From NCBI GenBank assembly GCA_905160935.1, contig CAJHZI010000204.1, positions 147,501 to 211,500 on the forward strand: a DNA stretch of 64,000 nucleotides. Direction: 5' to 3'. The notes below the pieces were generated by a model. It was not told where the DNA came from and ran no database searches. It saw only the letters and a program-made list of their open reading frames with translations. This DNA is from Enchytraeus crypticus (lineage: Eukaryota > Annelida > Clitellata > Enchytraeida > Enchytraeidae). The translations under genes and the position numbers were made by a program. Positions within the stretch are counted from its first letter, which is position 1. Every line of letters starts with the position of its first letter. Shown here in pieces: positions 47,015-57,744 of the stretch.

Positions 47015-47965
47015 TATATATATATATATATGCATTTTAAATAGAAAAATTAAACTAATCAATATAGTTATATATGTGTTCTTGGATACAAGTACATATA
47101 TGAGGTCCAGGTATGACTCCTTCAAGAATTCTTTGCAACGTCAATCATGTAGGCATCGTTATAAAAAAACATCTCCGGATCAATAAGTTCATTTCATTAA
47201 AAATCATTATTGACTTCTGTATAACTAAGCTAAATTACGTTAAATATCTAGAAGTACCTTGTGCAATTTTCAGTTGATATTCTTAAAATGCAATTTTTCT
47301 TATATAAATTTGCAATTCTAAATAGTATAAAAATTAATTATGATAAATTTCGATATTTATTTTACTTAAATTTATTATAATTATATTTGTCTGACAGTTG
47401 ACTGACGGACGTAGATTTATCAATACTTTTCAAGTTATCGTTCAGTCTGCTACAGCAGATGCGAGCATTGATTTATGGCTAACTTTGATTTCAACGTGAA
47501 TGACTTCACCAGCACAAATTAAAATCAGGTTTTTGAACATATATAGCCTAGATATACAATTTATTTAGCTCTCATTTTATGATTCACTCTATTCCAAATC
47601 CTTCGGTAAATCGTTATTCATTTCTGTGAATAAAACATACATGTACGCTTATTACTGTGTATTTGACTGAATGGGCGTATGCTGGCTTCATTCAATCTGT
47701 GATGGTAACAGAACAATGCAAACGCTTAGCTTTGTCCCTCATTCCAGTAATAAATAAAAGATTGACCTACATTAGTTAGTTCGTTGTGAGATATAAATAT
47801 CAATCGTCTGATTTCCAAACTCATCAATGTTTTTCAGATCATATTTCTTGGACTGTGTAGCTGCTCATTTAGTAGAAGCTTAATCCTGCATATTCCGATG
47901 AAGCACAGACTTTTAGTGAACTTTTTCCAAGATTTATAAGGATATGAAGTTAGTATTATACTGCT
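45745..47965. other. Non-coding AT-rich region
   Basis: Only the (TA)n at 46962 is notable. The 125-codon frame at 46436-46813 has no recognised homology and includes TATATACTGTATATAC simple sequence. Confidence 0.5.
46962..47032. repeat. (TA)n microsatellite
   Basis: TA runs interrupted once by TACAGTATA, about 70 bases in all. Confidence 0.95.
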
Positions 47966-48500
47966 TCTTCTAATGCACAGCCTAACGGCAGGCCCACGGC
48001 ACGTAACTCTTCCAACTAATTCCCAAATAATCCTTCCTTTTTCATCTCTATATAAGAATTTTTATCAGGTCATCCAACATTACACGTCTCGATTTTCCTC
48101 TAGCTTTTTTCCACCGCATGCTTCCTTCAATTACATCCTCAAGCAACCCCCTTACAATACATCCATTATCTGCAGTGTCTCTATCACTTGCATATGTTTT
48201 AAGGATCTCCTCACACATTCCTCTCTTCGCCGTTCCTATTCATCTCTGTCATAATACATAATTATAATCCAATGTATATCCTACCAAGCTTTTATTTCTA
48301 ATTCTTATCACATTTATTAACTGTCTATCTGTATCGACTCTTTCAAGGACTTCTTCAGTTGTAATTTTGTCAGCCATACTAATATCATAATCTTTCATAA
48401 TCTTTATCTATGTGTTTTCCAAAATGTCTTTTGTTAGTAGCTTTTTAAATATGTTTTATCAAGTACCAACATTTATATTCAATTTCTGTTAACATTTCTG
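47966..48500 (-). pseudogene. LINE 3' end, minus-strand copy interrupted by a ~90-bp repeat
   Basis: The lower part (47966-48162) holds the 3' core (GGGCCTGCCGTTAGGCTGTG on the minus strand) and the GRPRLxMLDDLI-type segment. The upper part (48253-48500) holds the equivalents of KVTT-EEVLERVDTDRQLINV and LVGYTLDYNY. Between them, 48163-48252 is a separate repeat that reappears in the opposite orientation at 50129-50220. No (GA)n follows this copy; it ends GCATTAGAAGAAG. Confidence 0.75.
48163..48252 (-). repeat. ~90-bp repeat inside the LINE copy
   Basis: On the minus strand it reads GACAGAGATGAATAGGAACG, then GAAGAGAGGAATGTG, AGATCCTTAAAACATATGCA and GTGATAGAGACACTGCAGAT. The plus strand at 50129-50220 is nearly the same sequence. 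The order LINE-repeat-LINE suggests insertion of the repeat or a local rearrangement. It may be another part of the same LINE's coding relic moved from elsewhere, because both copies end near ATAATGGATG. Confidence 0.7.
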
Positions 48501-48939
48501 TTAATGGTTCAACTAATAATTTATCTCATTTATTCCAATATCCTTATTCATTACCTTTATAAACTTTACCATACAGGTACTTTTGAAATTATCTTAGAAT
48601 TTACTTTAAAAATTATCTGAAATATAATTAGTAGAAGAATACGAATCTGCTACGGTGGTTAATTAATAACAAATGATGACACAATTTTAAACAGAATTGC
48701 ATTTGTTAGAGCAACAGTTTTACTCCCTTGAATGTCATGTTTATAACCTCCAGTTGCAAAGGCAATGAACGCTAAAGCACTGATTGATTTAACATTCATT
48801 TGTACATGTATGATTGTATGTCGATAATCACCGAACAAATTATTTGTAACATAGGTCAAGCTATCAAAATAACACCAGAGATGTCTCTGAAAGAACCGCC
48901 TTATGATATATGCCTACTATTTCTACTAGTTTATAAATA

Positions 48940-49005
48940 GACGTCCCTGACATCATCCTTGTAAGAGGAAACGGACGTTAAAACTTTATTATTATTATTA
49001 GGTTT
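48940..49005 (+). mobile_element. 3' module with (ATT)n tail
   Basis: GACGTCCCTGACATCATCCT, GTAAGAGGAAACGGACGTTA and AAACTTTATTATTATTATTA. This is the clearest example of the shared module passing straight into a trinucleotide tail. Confidence 0.62.
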
Positions 49006-49317
49006 ATACTACTATTTAGCTATTGTATTATATCTATTATATTATCTACTTTGTACCTACTATTTGTCTCGTGCTCTTGATTACCCAACATCAATTATGT
49101 CTCTCCTACGAAAGGCTTAAGTTCAGAGAGATTTTAGGACCCAAAAATTCAATAAACCTAGTATTTTGTATAATTTGAGAGCATCAATGTGATTCTTAAT
49201 TTCTTGTAGTCATTTTACATTTTATTTACAGTGACAAATTTTAGTGAACTACAATGTCATTGATGATCACTACATCTAACAAAAATCTTAAATTAATTAG
49301 TATATTACTCTCTATCT

Positions 49318-49325
49318 ACTTCTCT

Positions 49326-49367
<42 letters not shown>

Positions 49368-49369
49368 GG

Positions 49370-49409
<40 letters not shown>

Positions 49410-49418
49410 TTCTCTATC
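49318..49418. repeat. (CT)n tract
   Basis: About 100 bases of CT with occasional GT and TT interruptions. No retroposon core adjoins it. Confidence 0.93.
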
Positions 49419-50128
49419 TAGTTTATTGACAGATTTTTGGTCCACATTAACTAATCACATTCTGCTTTCATACTTTCTGAAATTTTTCGACATCGGTCAA
49501 TAAGTGGATCCTTTTACAAAGACGAAATTTTTTAATCAAATCTTAAAACCTACAGGTTTTGAAAAATCTGACTTTCTGCTGCTGAATATTGCCTATTTCA
49601 GATCCTGCGTCCACATGAGAAACGATACTAGCTGAGGACTGTTTTTAAAAATAAGACGGTTTATGCCTATGTATCATAACATCAGTCGTAGCCAATTTAA
49701 ATAATACCCTCTTGAATTAAGATTCAGAGCCGATACATTAGCTATTGAAAGAAAAACAGCCTAGCCTTTCAAGTGAACAAACTGATATGGCAATTCTTTT
49801 ACAGATATAGAATATGACAAATCGATTTGTCATGAACATTCATTAAAAACTCCTTGTGTAATACGATCAGCACCTGTTTTAGTCAACTCCTACGATCACA
49901 TACTCTCTAACCCAGAAACTAGAAACATCAACTCCACACTCTTCATTCATGCAAAGCTCGAATAAGACTTTAAGATACATCCAAATTATTGGCTCAATGA
50001 TGTAGCGACGAATGTAATTTTATTTCTCGACCTTGATGTGATTTATAAGAATTCGCAATTTATCCAATAGAGTTCTCCCCAGTCATAACCTGCTTGTGTA
50101 TTTGCTTGCCGGGCACGACTCACGTTTG

Positions 50129-50220
50129 ACAGAGATGAATAGATATGGTGAAGAGAGGAATGTGTCGCGAGATCCTTAAAACACATGGAAGTGATAGGGA
50201 CACTCAGCAGATAATGGATG
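50129..50220 (+). repeat. Partner copy of the ~90-bp repeat at 48.2 kb
   Basis: Matches 48163-48252 (opposite strand) across nearly the whole length, with a few substitutions (GATATGGTG for GGAACGGCG, ATGGAAGTG for ATGCAAGTG) and a 3-base insertion near CACTCAGCAG. No LINE core or SINE sequence adjoins it here. It is a stand-alone dispersed copy. Confidence 0.7.
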
Positions 50221-50619
50221 ACGAAAACTTTGACTGCACGAGAAAACACTAGTCAGGTAGACATTGTAACTCACATTGTTTTACTCACATTGCAAAGAAA
50301 CGGCATCACTGGAGATATCTATCAGTTTATCAGAAACAGTTATCAGTTTTATCAGTTTTATCTTATTTCAGTTTTGTGTATTTAAGTAATAAATAGTAAT
50401 TTATAAATAAATAATTTACTAAATGAATTCTATTTCAGATTTCAATCTTTAAGGTTAAAGTTAATTATTTTACTGGATTTGCTTTAAATGGAATAATCAG
50501 ACAGAAGCATATAGGCCTAGTATAGAGAAAAATGGATTCGCAGTATATAACAAATATTTTCCCAGATTAGTTAAGAACAATTTACAGGCCATATTTCGGA
50601 ACAATGGCGCAATTACATT

Positions 50620-50760
50620 GCCATTGGCTGCCAGTGGCTATGTCGGTAAGATAAATATTCGACCGCGGATTAGTATGTGCGGGATTCAAATCCTGGCTCG
50701 CCCGTGACAAACATTGCTTTAAAGTAAGAAAACTAACGTTAAAATTAGCTATTAACTTTA
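50620..50760 (+). mobile_element. tRNA-derived SINE (family T)
   Basis: Head GCCAGTGGCTATGTCGGTAA, TTCGACCGCGGATTAGTATG, B box degraded by one base (GGATTCAAATCC), CTGGCTCGCCCGTGACAAAC and the 3' module GTAAGAAAACTAACGTTAAA. A 4-base duplication (TAAATA) splits the stretch before TTCGACC compared with the other copies. Confidence 0.8.
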
Positions 50761-50934
50761 ACTACAAAGTAGTGGAGGAAGTCACCGAACAGTAGAGTTT
50801 TAATTTAATTATGCGACTATAGTTAAATTCATTTTGAAAGTGCCAAAGAAGACAATAGTAAACTTTGTTGATGAGACTGCTGTTAATTTGCATAAGTGAC
50901 TTGTTAGCCACTAAATAATAAGTGAGAACATTCC

Positions 50935-51215
50935 CATGTTGTGCTCGGGACACTAAAAGATTGACCAACCGTAAACTGCATGTGTCGTAATGAGCGATTG
51001 AGCAAGAACTGAAGAAGGCAATGGTAAACCACTTCAGAACCGTATTATTGCCAAGTTATAGGCTACATTAAGGTGTGGGTAATGCATAGCCATTTGTGAA
51101 TTGATTAACTCCTTCATCTATATAGTGATCTTTATGTAGAGTGAAAAGTAGCATGTTAGTAAGAATATGCTCCTTGGACCTGCCACTTGGCAAAACACTA
51201 AAGACATAGAATTGA
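50935..51215 (+). mobile_element. SINE, (GA)n-core lineage
   Basis: This is a well-preserved copy: head GTTGTGCTCGGG, then AACCGTAAACTGCATGTGTC, GAAGGCAATGGTAAACCACT, TCAGAACCGTATTATTGCCA, AAGTTATAGGCTACATTAAG, GTGGGTAATGCATAGCC, TTAACTCCTTCATC and GATCTTTATGTAGAGTGAAA. The 3' end is TCCTTGGACCTGCCACTTGG and CAAAACACTAAAGACA. It is useful as a reference for the family. Confidence 0.8.
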
Positions 51216-51669
51216 GAACAATGAGTCTGAAAGACTAGATTGTGCGCCATACATGATCATGAAGTTGGAACCTCATCTAAAAACCTTGAAAAAATTGAAT
51301 ATTTCCATGACCTCCAGAATGTTATGGTAATTGAGGCTCATATTAATCACCTCCTCTGTGCAGTGTGGGCAGTATGGTATCATAATACCATAACACAAAA
51401 CTAAATAAACAAATAAAGACGCCTTCGAAACCTCATCACATTACTATCAAAGTATCACAATTAATGTTTTATAACGTGTCATATAAGAAAATATAGAATA
51501 TAATCCAATAAATTTGTGACACTGATGACAAACTATCATTAAATGAAGTAATATTGTTTAATCGTTTTATTTTAAAGAAAATGTTATTAACTTTCTGAAC
51601 TGATAATAGTACAATAGAAACAATCACTTCAGCATATATACCCGCAACGATTGACGTTTCCCTTGTTTA

Positions 51670-52264
51670 CAGTGGCGGATCCAGGGGGGGCCCGGACTCC
51701 CCCTTAGGTTCGACGATAAAAAAATTTCAACTATATTTTCATTGTTTCTATGGAAATTTCGATGTTTAAATATGTTAGTAATGATAATGGTTAGGGGGGG
51801 GGCCGGGGGAGGGTAAGACAGGGTATATTTTCATTGTTTATATTGCAATTTCAATGTGTAAACATGTTAGTAATGACAGTGGTTAGGGGGGTACGACAGG
51901 AAACGCAATTCCAATAGCCCGATTGTTTCTAGGATATACTAGGAGCCCTGTATAATGGAAGGGGCCCTAAAAATGTTGACCGTTTTACTAGCTCTCAATT
52001 TTCACTTGAACCAATGCAAAACCAATGCATTGGAGGAAAAAAGTTTTCCCCTGACTTTAGTACGGGTATGAGCGAGGAGGGATAAGGTACGGGGATACAC
52101 TCACTCTATGAGCCGAACGCTGTAGTGAACAAATTTTGAGCTCCCCCCACAGAAATTTTGTCTGGTTGCGTCACGTGTCCTGAAGAAGGCGGGCGTAAGC
52201 AAAAAATGAACACTCTCAAAAAAAATTTTGGGCCCCCCTTAAAAAATTCCTGGATCCGCCCCTG
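51670..52264. mobile_element. hAT-like non-autonomous DNA transposon
   Basis: The ends are inverted: CAGTGGCGGATCCAGGGGGG at the left and a right end finishing CCTGGATCCGCCCCTG. The flanking octamers CTTGTTTA (51662-51669) and CTTGCTTA (52265-52272) match at 7 of 8 positions, as expected for an aged 8-bp hAT target duplication. The 595-bp interior has no transposase frame. It contains two imperfect copies of a ~70-bp block (ATTTTCATTGTTT...TTAGTAATGA...GGTTAGGGGGG), roughly 51733-51805 and 51828-51892. The length, absence of coding and intact ends identify a MITE-like derivative. Confidence 0.82.
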
Positions 52265-52269
52265 CTTGC

Positions 52270-52345
52270 TTATTTTTTAATAATTACTATTTCCATTATT
52301 ATTTCGATTATTATTATTATTGTTATTATTAGTAGTATTATTTAT
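52270..52345. repeat. (ATT)n-rich tract beside the hAT element
   Basis: TTATTATT runs with interruptions start immediately outside the right target duplication. Confidence 0.88.
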
Positions 52346-52421
52346 TATTAGGATTATTACTATTATAAAAGAGATTTTACTTAATTAGAAGTTTAAAAAA
52401 GAAGCGATTAAAATAATTCCT

Positions 52422-52645
52422 CTATACTCTGGGAAGCCGCATTAGCCAAAGTGCCACTGAAACAGACAGTATTGAATCGCTGGAGAGCAATAGACAGTCG
52501 CTGCCAAAGAAAAGCTTTTCCCGCTGATCACCAGTAATGTCGCTGGTCCTCCTGCCTATTTCGTCAATAAAGTCTGATGCTATAGAGTTGATGGCACCCA
52601 GTTTCTCAAAGGCAATAGGCACGACTATTACTATTATTATTACTA
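52422..52645 (-). pseudogene. C-terminal relic of a further LINE-like ORF
   Basis: The minus strand reads PIAFEKLGAINSIASDFIDE, IGRRTSDITGDQREKLFFG and a run ending in a stop at 52422. I recognise the general pattern VPIAFETLG...LGRRI...TGD.R...FL.QR as a common C-terminal module of invertebrate retroelement ORFs; the clade cannot be stated. Upstream the reading dissolves into isoleucines from (ATT)n at 52627-52680, so the element is cut exactly at a microsatellite. Confidence 0.55.
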
Positions 52646-52682
52646 TTATTATTATTATTATTATTATAGTTATTATTATTAC
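52625..52682. repeat. (ATT)n microsatellite at the break of the LINE relic
   Basis: TTATTATTATTA with two ACT variants; it forms the upstream boundary of the 52.4-kb ORF relic. Confidence 0.92.
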
Positions 52683-52794
52683 CGTTTTAATGCAAAGTCG
52701 TTTTACGAGACTTTGATATTTTTTATTTGATGATTCCATTTAGTATGTATGAAGTATTAATTCCTAAATCATACTGTGAAATATTATGCATAGC

Positions 52795-52796
<2 letters not shown>

Positions 52797-52866
<70 letters not shown>

Positions 52867-52878
52867 CATGTATATATA
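52797..52878. repeat. (TA)n microsatellite
   Basis: More than 60 bases of perfect TA, then TTATACATGTATATATATA. A three-copy ~22-bp repeat (GGGTAGACAGGATTATTTTC type) follows at 52879-52935. Confidence 0.95.
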
Positions 52879-53027
52879 TAGACAGGATTTGTGTTTGGGT
52901 AGACAGGATTATTTTCTTTGGGTAGACAGGATGGTTTTCTCAAGGAATGACGCCCCTGCCCAGTAAATGTTAGTCGAAGCTTAGGAAGGCGTAGGGGGCC
53001 CACCTCATCATAAGCAGAATCCCCCAA

Positions 53028-53163
53028 GAATAATGCTATATCAAGAGGAATGTTATACATGATTTAGAGATTCACTCATATGTGGACAAGAAGAGGAAAA
53101 CGGAAAGTATAGATGAGTGAAGGCGCTTTATACCATGGACCTGCCAGGAGGCAGTGCACTAAG
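53028..53163 (+). pseudogene. LINE 3' end fragment followed by (TA)n
   Basis: Contains AATGTTATACATGATTTAGA (degraded MLDDLE), CTCATATGTGGACAAGAAGA and TATACCATGGACCTGCCAGG, then AGGCAGTGCACTAAGATATG. Only the last ~130 bp of the lineage are present. The tail is (TA)n from 53168 instead of (GA)n. Confidence 0.78.
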
Positions 53164-53626
53164 ATATGTATATATATATATATATATCAAATAAACACGC
53201 ACTACAGTAAAGCAATCAACTATGTTGATATCTATCACTGCTAATACCACATGTTTAAATCGTTATGCAATCCAGACCATTTCCCGTGTAACCAGTCCAA
53301 TGAATGTCAGAGATTTTACTCTCAGATCACGATTTTAAAAAGACATGTGCTGAAGAGAAAGGAAAAAGATCCTAAACGGTTCTGGTCGGGTGATTAATAA
53401 CAGTCAGGCAAGATGATGTAAACCTATGGATGTAAGAGAATTGTTTTCAACCTACTACCGAAAGAGGAAATAATAGAACATGAGCGAAAGTGGGAAGCAG
53501 ATATTTCCAAACTGTAGGAGCTGAAAATAAAATGAGCATCTACCTAATTTTGTGAATATATTTAGAATTTTCAGCACACTGGCATTAGAAGAACGAAGCT
53601 TATGAGAAGTAAAATTATGACTGGCA

Positions 53627-53651
53627 TTCTCTCTCTCTCTATCTCTCTCTT

Positions 53652-53707
<56 letters not shown>

Positions 53708-53743
53708 CTATCTCTCTCTCTCTCTCTATTCTCTCTCTCTCTC
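53627..53743. repeat. (CT)n tract
   Basis: About 115 bases, mostly CT, with a few TT, AT and TACCTA interruptions. The Ser/Leu open frame across it is repeat translation. Confidence 0.93.
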
Positions 53744-54974
53744 CCGATCCCCTTACTGTACTCCGTAGTAACGTTCTGTTTTTTGGCTTTAACTCTCTTA
53801 CATATTTCTATCGTCTGCTGTTCTTTTGTGTCAACATGCGAAAGTGTTCGCAAAGACGATACATAATCTTACTTGCATTCCATCAATAACTAAGGTGTCA
53901 AATTCTAATCTCAATTTGTAAAGTTACTACAATAAAATGTAAATTTAAGATCAATTATAGCGTAACATCAGAAACGTTGTTTTGTAAATTTATTTCAATA
54001 AGAATATATAATTAAATTCTATTTAATTATCGCACTTTAATGCAATTTTTTTTACAAATCTAGGATGTTAAATTCGATTAAAGTGCTCGATCATTGACCC
54101 ATTTGTCAATTTCCTTAACGAAAACGATCATTTGAATCAACAGTCAGATGAAGTTAATGAAAATCCCCACTCACGGTCAGCTTTTGAAATCCTATTAGCC
54201 CAGAGCACTTGTTAATTGCCAACATCAGCACTAAAGAACTGAAAGAAAGGTTCGCGCATTAGTCAAGTACGAGACGACAATTCTACAGGCGCAGAATTGA
54301 CAGGCAACGCTAAGCAGTGCACGATGAGAACATTTCCACAGGTGATAGAGCAGGTTCTGGATTCTAAACTCAGAGGAGAGTCTTTTTCTCTTCAGTGAGG
54401 AGCTGAATTGTTCTCTTTTCAGCTTCCACTCACAGTATTACGCAAAACTTGTTTGCATGAATTTTAGTTGTTCGTTTTTTTCTGAGTTTGTAAGTACGCA
54501 TTTGTCTCCAAAAACCAGGATTATTTGTCTTTAAGTTTGTTTCTATAAATCTCCGAGAAAATCTAGTTCAATTAAGCGAATAATTTACTCTAAATCTACA
54601 GAATAAATTAAGTACACAGGCATCGCCTATGCATTTTGTACCTGATAGAACCAATAGAACTAAAGTCATACATGTATCTGCAAGCGGAGTAAGAGTTTAG
54701 CTTAATTCTTAAATCAACTGAAGGAACCTCGTTTCTGTAAATTGCCTATACGTATATACCGTCCATTTTTGAAACAATTGCACCCTCACTGAACTAAAAT
54801 TATTTTGATTATAAAATGAACATTCTAGCAAGTTGCTCAAAATTTTGGCCTCGCCAATTAAGACTATTTATATACTACCAGTAAAGTTTAAAATTTGCTG
54901 AAGAAAGAATAATGGCTTTCGTATAAATTAAAGGCCTGGTCAAAATTAAGCTAGGTTTTAGAGGTAATGATTTG

Positions 54975-55080
54975 ACCGTATTTCTCACTCTGGGTGTCCT
55001 GCCTATCACACCACACCGCCAAACATTGGGGGTGCCGGGAAAGTCAAGCTGGGAAGGCTGATTTGTTGGCTGCGACAGTA
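54975..55080 (+). pseudogene. Possible RNase H remnant of a LINE
   Basis: A GC-rich stretch reads, across frames, VFLTLGVLPI or CPAYH, then GVPGK and AGKADLLAATV. This resembles the WVPSH.G..GNE.AD.LA signature at the end of LINE RNase H domains, disturbed by indels. No RT is adjacent. The similarity is short and needs frame changes, so this is tentative. Confidence 0.3.
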
Positions 55081-55329
55081 AGGGAGGGGTAGAAGGGCGA
55101 CCGCCGCGACAGCTGGTCGCATTAGTAGGACGAACAGTGGTTGGACGTCGTAAATATTGATTGGTAGAAATGAGAAAACACAGAAAAAGGGATCTGGATG
55201 GAAGAAATTGAGAACGGGAGATTTAGAGAAGCAGTGAGATGAAGTGGTAGATCTAACGGGATATAGAGATAATTAGAAGGACAAGAAAAGAGATAAGCTC
55301 CGCCGTACATCAAGGAGACAAATGGAATA

Positions 55330-55500
55330 TATTCCAACGTTGCATACAACATTCGCTCGTCCTATTCGAAGAGAGAACGTCTGCATTCCGACTTCATTCA
55401 GTTATTCTAAGCTCAATCTGGAAGCTAACTCGATGCCCTCACGCTTCGACGTCAAATCTCGGAGGATCCTTTCCTTCAATTTGGATGACAAGCCGATGAA
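55330..55500. other. GC-rich island, unassigned
   Basis: Open on plus (69 codons) and on minus, where KLKERILRDLTSKREGIELA would be helical and charged. No consensus splice pair or family was recognised. A possible LINE remnant lies 250 bp upstream. Confidence 0.25.
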
Positions 55501-55608
55501 TGTACTTAAAATCGTTTTTATTTCTACATAATGCAACACCTGCTCTTCGAATTACTTCGATTTCAGATTATTCAAGTTCTAATATTCCGAGTTATTACTA
55601 CAATAGGC

Positions 55609-55638
55609 CTCTCTCTCTCTCTCTGTCTCTCTTTCGAT

Positions 55639-55708
<70 letters not shown>

Positions 55709-55760
55709 TTATATATATATATATTGCATATATATATATATATATACAGTATATATACAA
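55609..55760. repeat. (CT)n followed by (TA)n tract
   Basis: A short CTCTCTCTCTCTCTGTCTCT run, a GATATACATGTA spacer, then TA runs with TACATA and TTTATA interruptions, ending ACAGTATATATACAATATA. Confidence 0.95.
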
Positions 55761-56485
55761 TATATGCATATAAAGTAATTAGTTATTTGATATTAATGTA
55801 TATTGTATTACTGTTAATGTTTGTGTAATTGATCTACATATAGCATTTGACAAATGTAATGTTTATGGCATATTACATATATTACAATGTAGAAAGGTTA
55901 AAGTGTGTATTATTAATACTCTTGAAAATTGTTTCGGTAAAAATAATACATCTGTAAAAGAAAAATACAATTATTGAATCAAATTAAGCAGGATTTCTTA
56001 AATCAATATCTATTAATATCGTGGAATAATGATCATTGACTGAGTCAATCGACATTCTAATATGAATATACCAGTCGTCTTTCTAGGATGTTGAATATAC
56101 TGTATATTTAAATATTTAGAACACTTTTAATACAGAAGTTAATACTTGTTACTTAAGAAATAATACAAAATATTTCAACGGCACTTTGTTTTACTCAAGC
56201 CAGATAATATACGATGTTCTCTACTATACGATGTTCTCTAGTAACCACATGCAGGCCTATGCTTGCAATGTATCGTGAGGCAGTCGTGTTAGTAACTTGT
56301 GAGTATTTTACGCCGTTTTCGAGTATCAATTTTATTAAGTCGCCAACATTCGTCTAGTTACCAACCGCATAAGATACCATATAGACCGTATGGAGATGTT
56401 TCAGATTGCTGTAGAGATCCTAGATTTAGTACAAGATTGTGTGATCATTTGATTGATCGCTTGATTGATACTAGATAGAAAAATA

Positions 56486-56575
56486 GATGGATGGATGGAT
56501 GAATGGACGGATGAACGGACTAACGAATTGAATGATTAATTCATTATTTTGATTGATTGACTGACTGATGACTCA
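56486..56575. repeat. Tetranucleotide-rich tract
   Basis: GATGGATGGATGAATGGACGG passing into TTGATTGATTGACTGACTGA. Confidence 0.88.
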
Positions 56576-57661
56576 CATACTGCTTCTCAAGGTTCAGTGA
56601 CTGATTTGTTCAAATTCTATTTCCATTCGCTCAGGGCGTCATAGTCTATATGGTTCCAATGGAGTTATAATATTTTTCTACCTTGTTAAAATTATTTAAT
56701 CGCACTTCAATTTAAAGAATTTTTATTTTTTCAGCTATTTTACTGAACGTATTACAAAATACGCAGATGTTCCGTTGATAGCGTCATAATTAAAATTATC
56801 TAGTCTGAAAATATGACCAACATTTTCAGTTTACTTATTATAAAACCTTTTTTAATTTATGACACATATTGACAGTTTTTGTGTAAATCGATCTTTAAGA
56901 GCGGATTGCCATTTTCCATCAGCTATACTTAAATGGTAAAGTTTCCAAACGCATAAGTTAAGAATTGTAAAATTCGAGAAAAATTATTAAATTGCCTAAA
57001 TTGGTAATTAATTCAAGTAAATATCATACGTAGGAAATGAAATTTAATGAAAAACTGTAACTCCAGTTACTCAAAGCCTCCTCAAGTACTACAACAAATT
57101 TCTCGATTTCTTACTTCCTTCTACACAGCATCTAATATCCTCCCGAAGTCCCTCATCAGATGATAATATTGATTCCTTTCTCATCGCTGGATTAATTTCG
57201 CTGCGAAGAAGCGAGACATAATGTTAGCAGAGTCACATTTCATCAATGTATACGACACAACTTGCTTTGTCGACTTCTCTCAGAGACGCTATAAAGCATT
57301 TCAACTAATACGCACACTACATGGAGCAACGCATATTAGGTGTCCACTGAAATTGTCCAAATCAACTATGTTAAATTTAAACGACAAAATGAATCTTACA
57401 ATGTGATAGCAGATGTTTGTTTACGGTACATTGTCCCAAGCAATCTCTTTAATTGCATCCATAACAGACGTCGTTCTCGAATCTACATGTTATCTCATGC
57501 AGGTTCTTCCCATCTAATTATTAGAATTTTATAATAATCATTAGGCGATAGGATAACCGTGTTACCAAACTCATACCATAAACGGTCGAAATGATTTATG
57601 AAATATCGTATTTGAAATTTTTACGTGATCTGAAGAGTAATTATGAAAATATCTCTACAAA

Positions 57662-57727
57662 ACCGTGACAACACTGTGACAACACTGTGACAACACTGTG
57701 ACAACATCGTGACAACATCGCGACAAC
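57662..57727. repeat. Tandem repeat, 11-bp unit, six copies
   Basis: GTGACAACACT three to four times exactly, then CGTGACAACAT variants. It lies about 20 bp beyond the GA tail of the minus-strand SINE. Confidence 0.94.
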
Positions 57728-57744
57728 ATCTCTATAACAATCAT

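Larger units (their letters stand above)
53190..57660. other. Mostly non-coding AT-rich region
   Basis: Holds the CT tract at 53627, possible RNase H remnant at 54975, island at 55330 and CT/TA tract at 55609. A 19-bp duplication (TATACGATGTTCTCTA-type) occurs at 56208-56241. Nothing else is seen. Confidence 0.5.
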
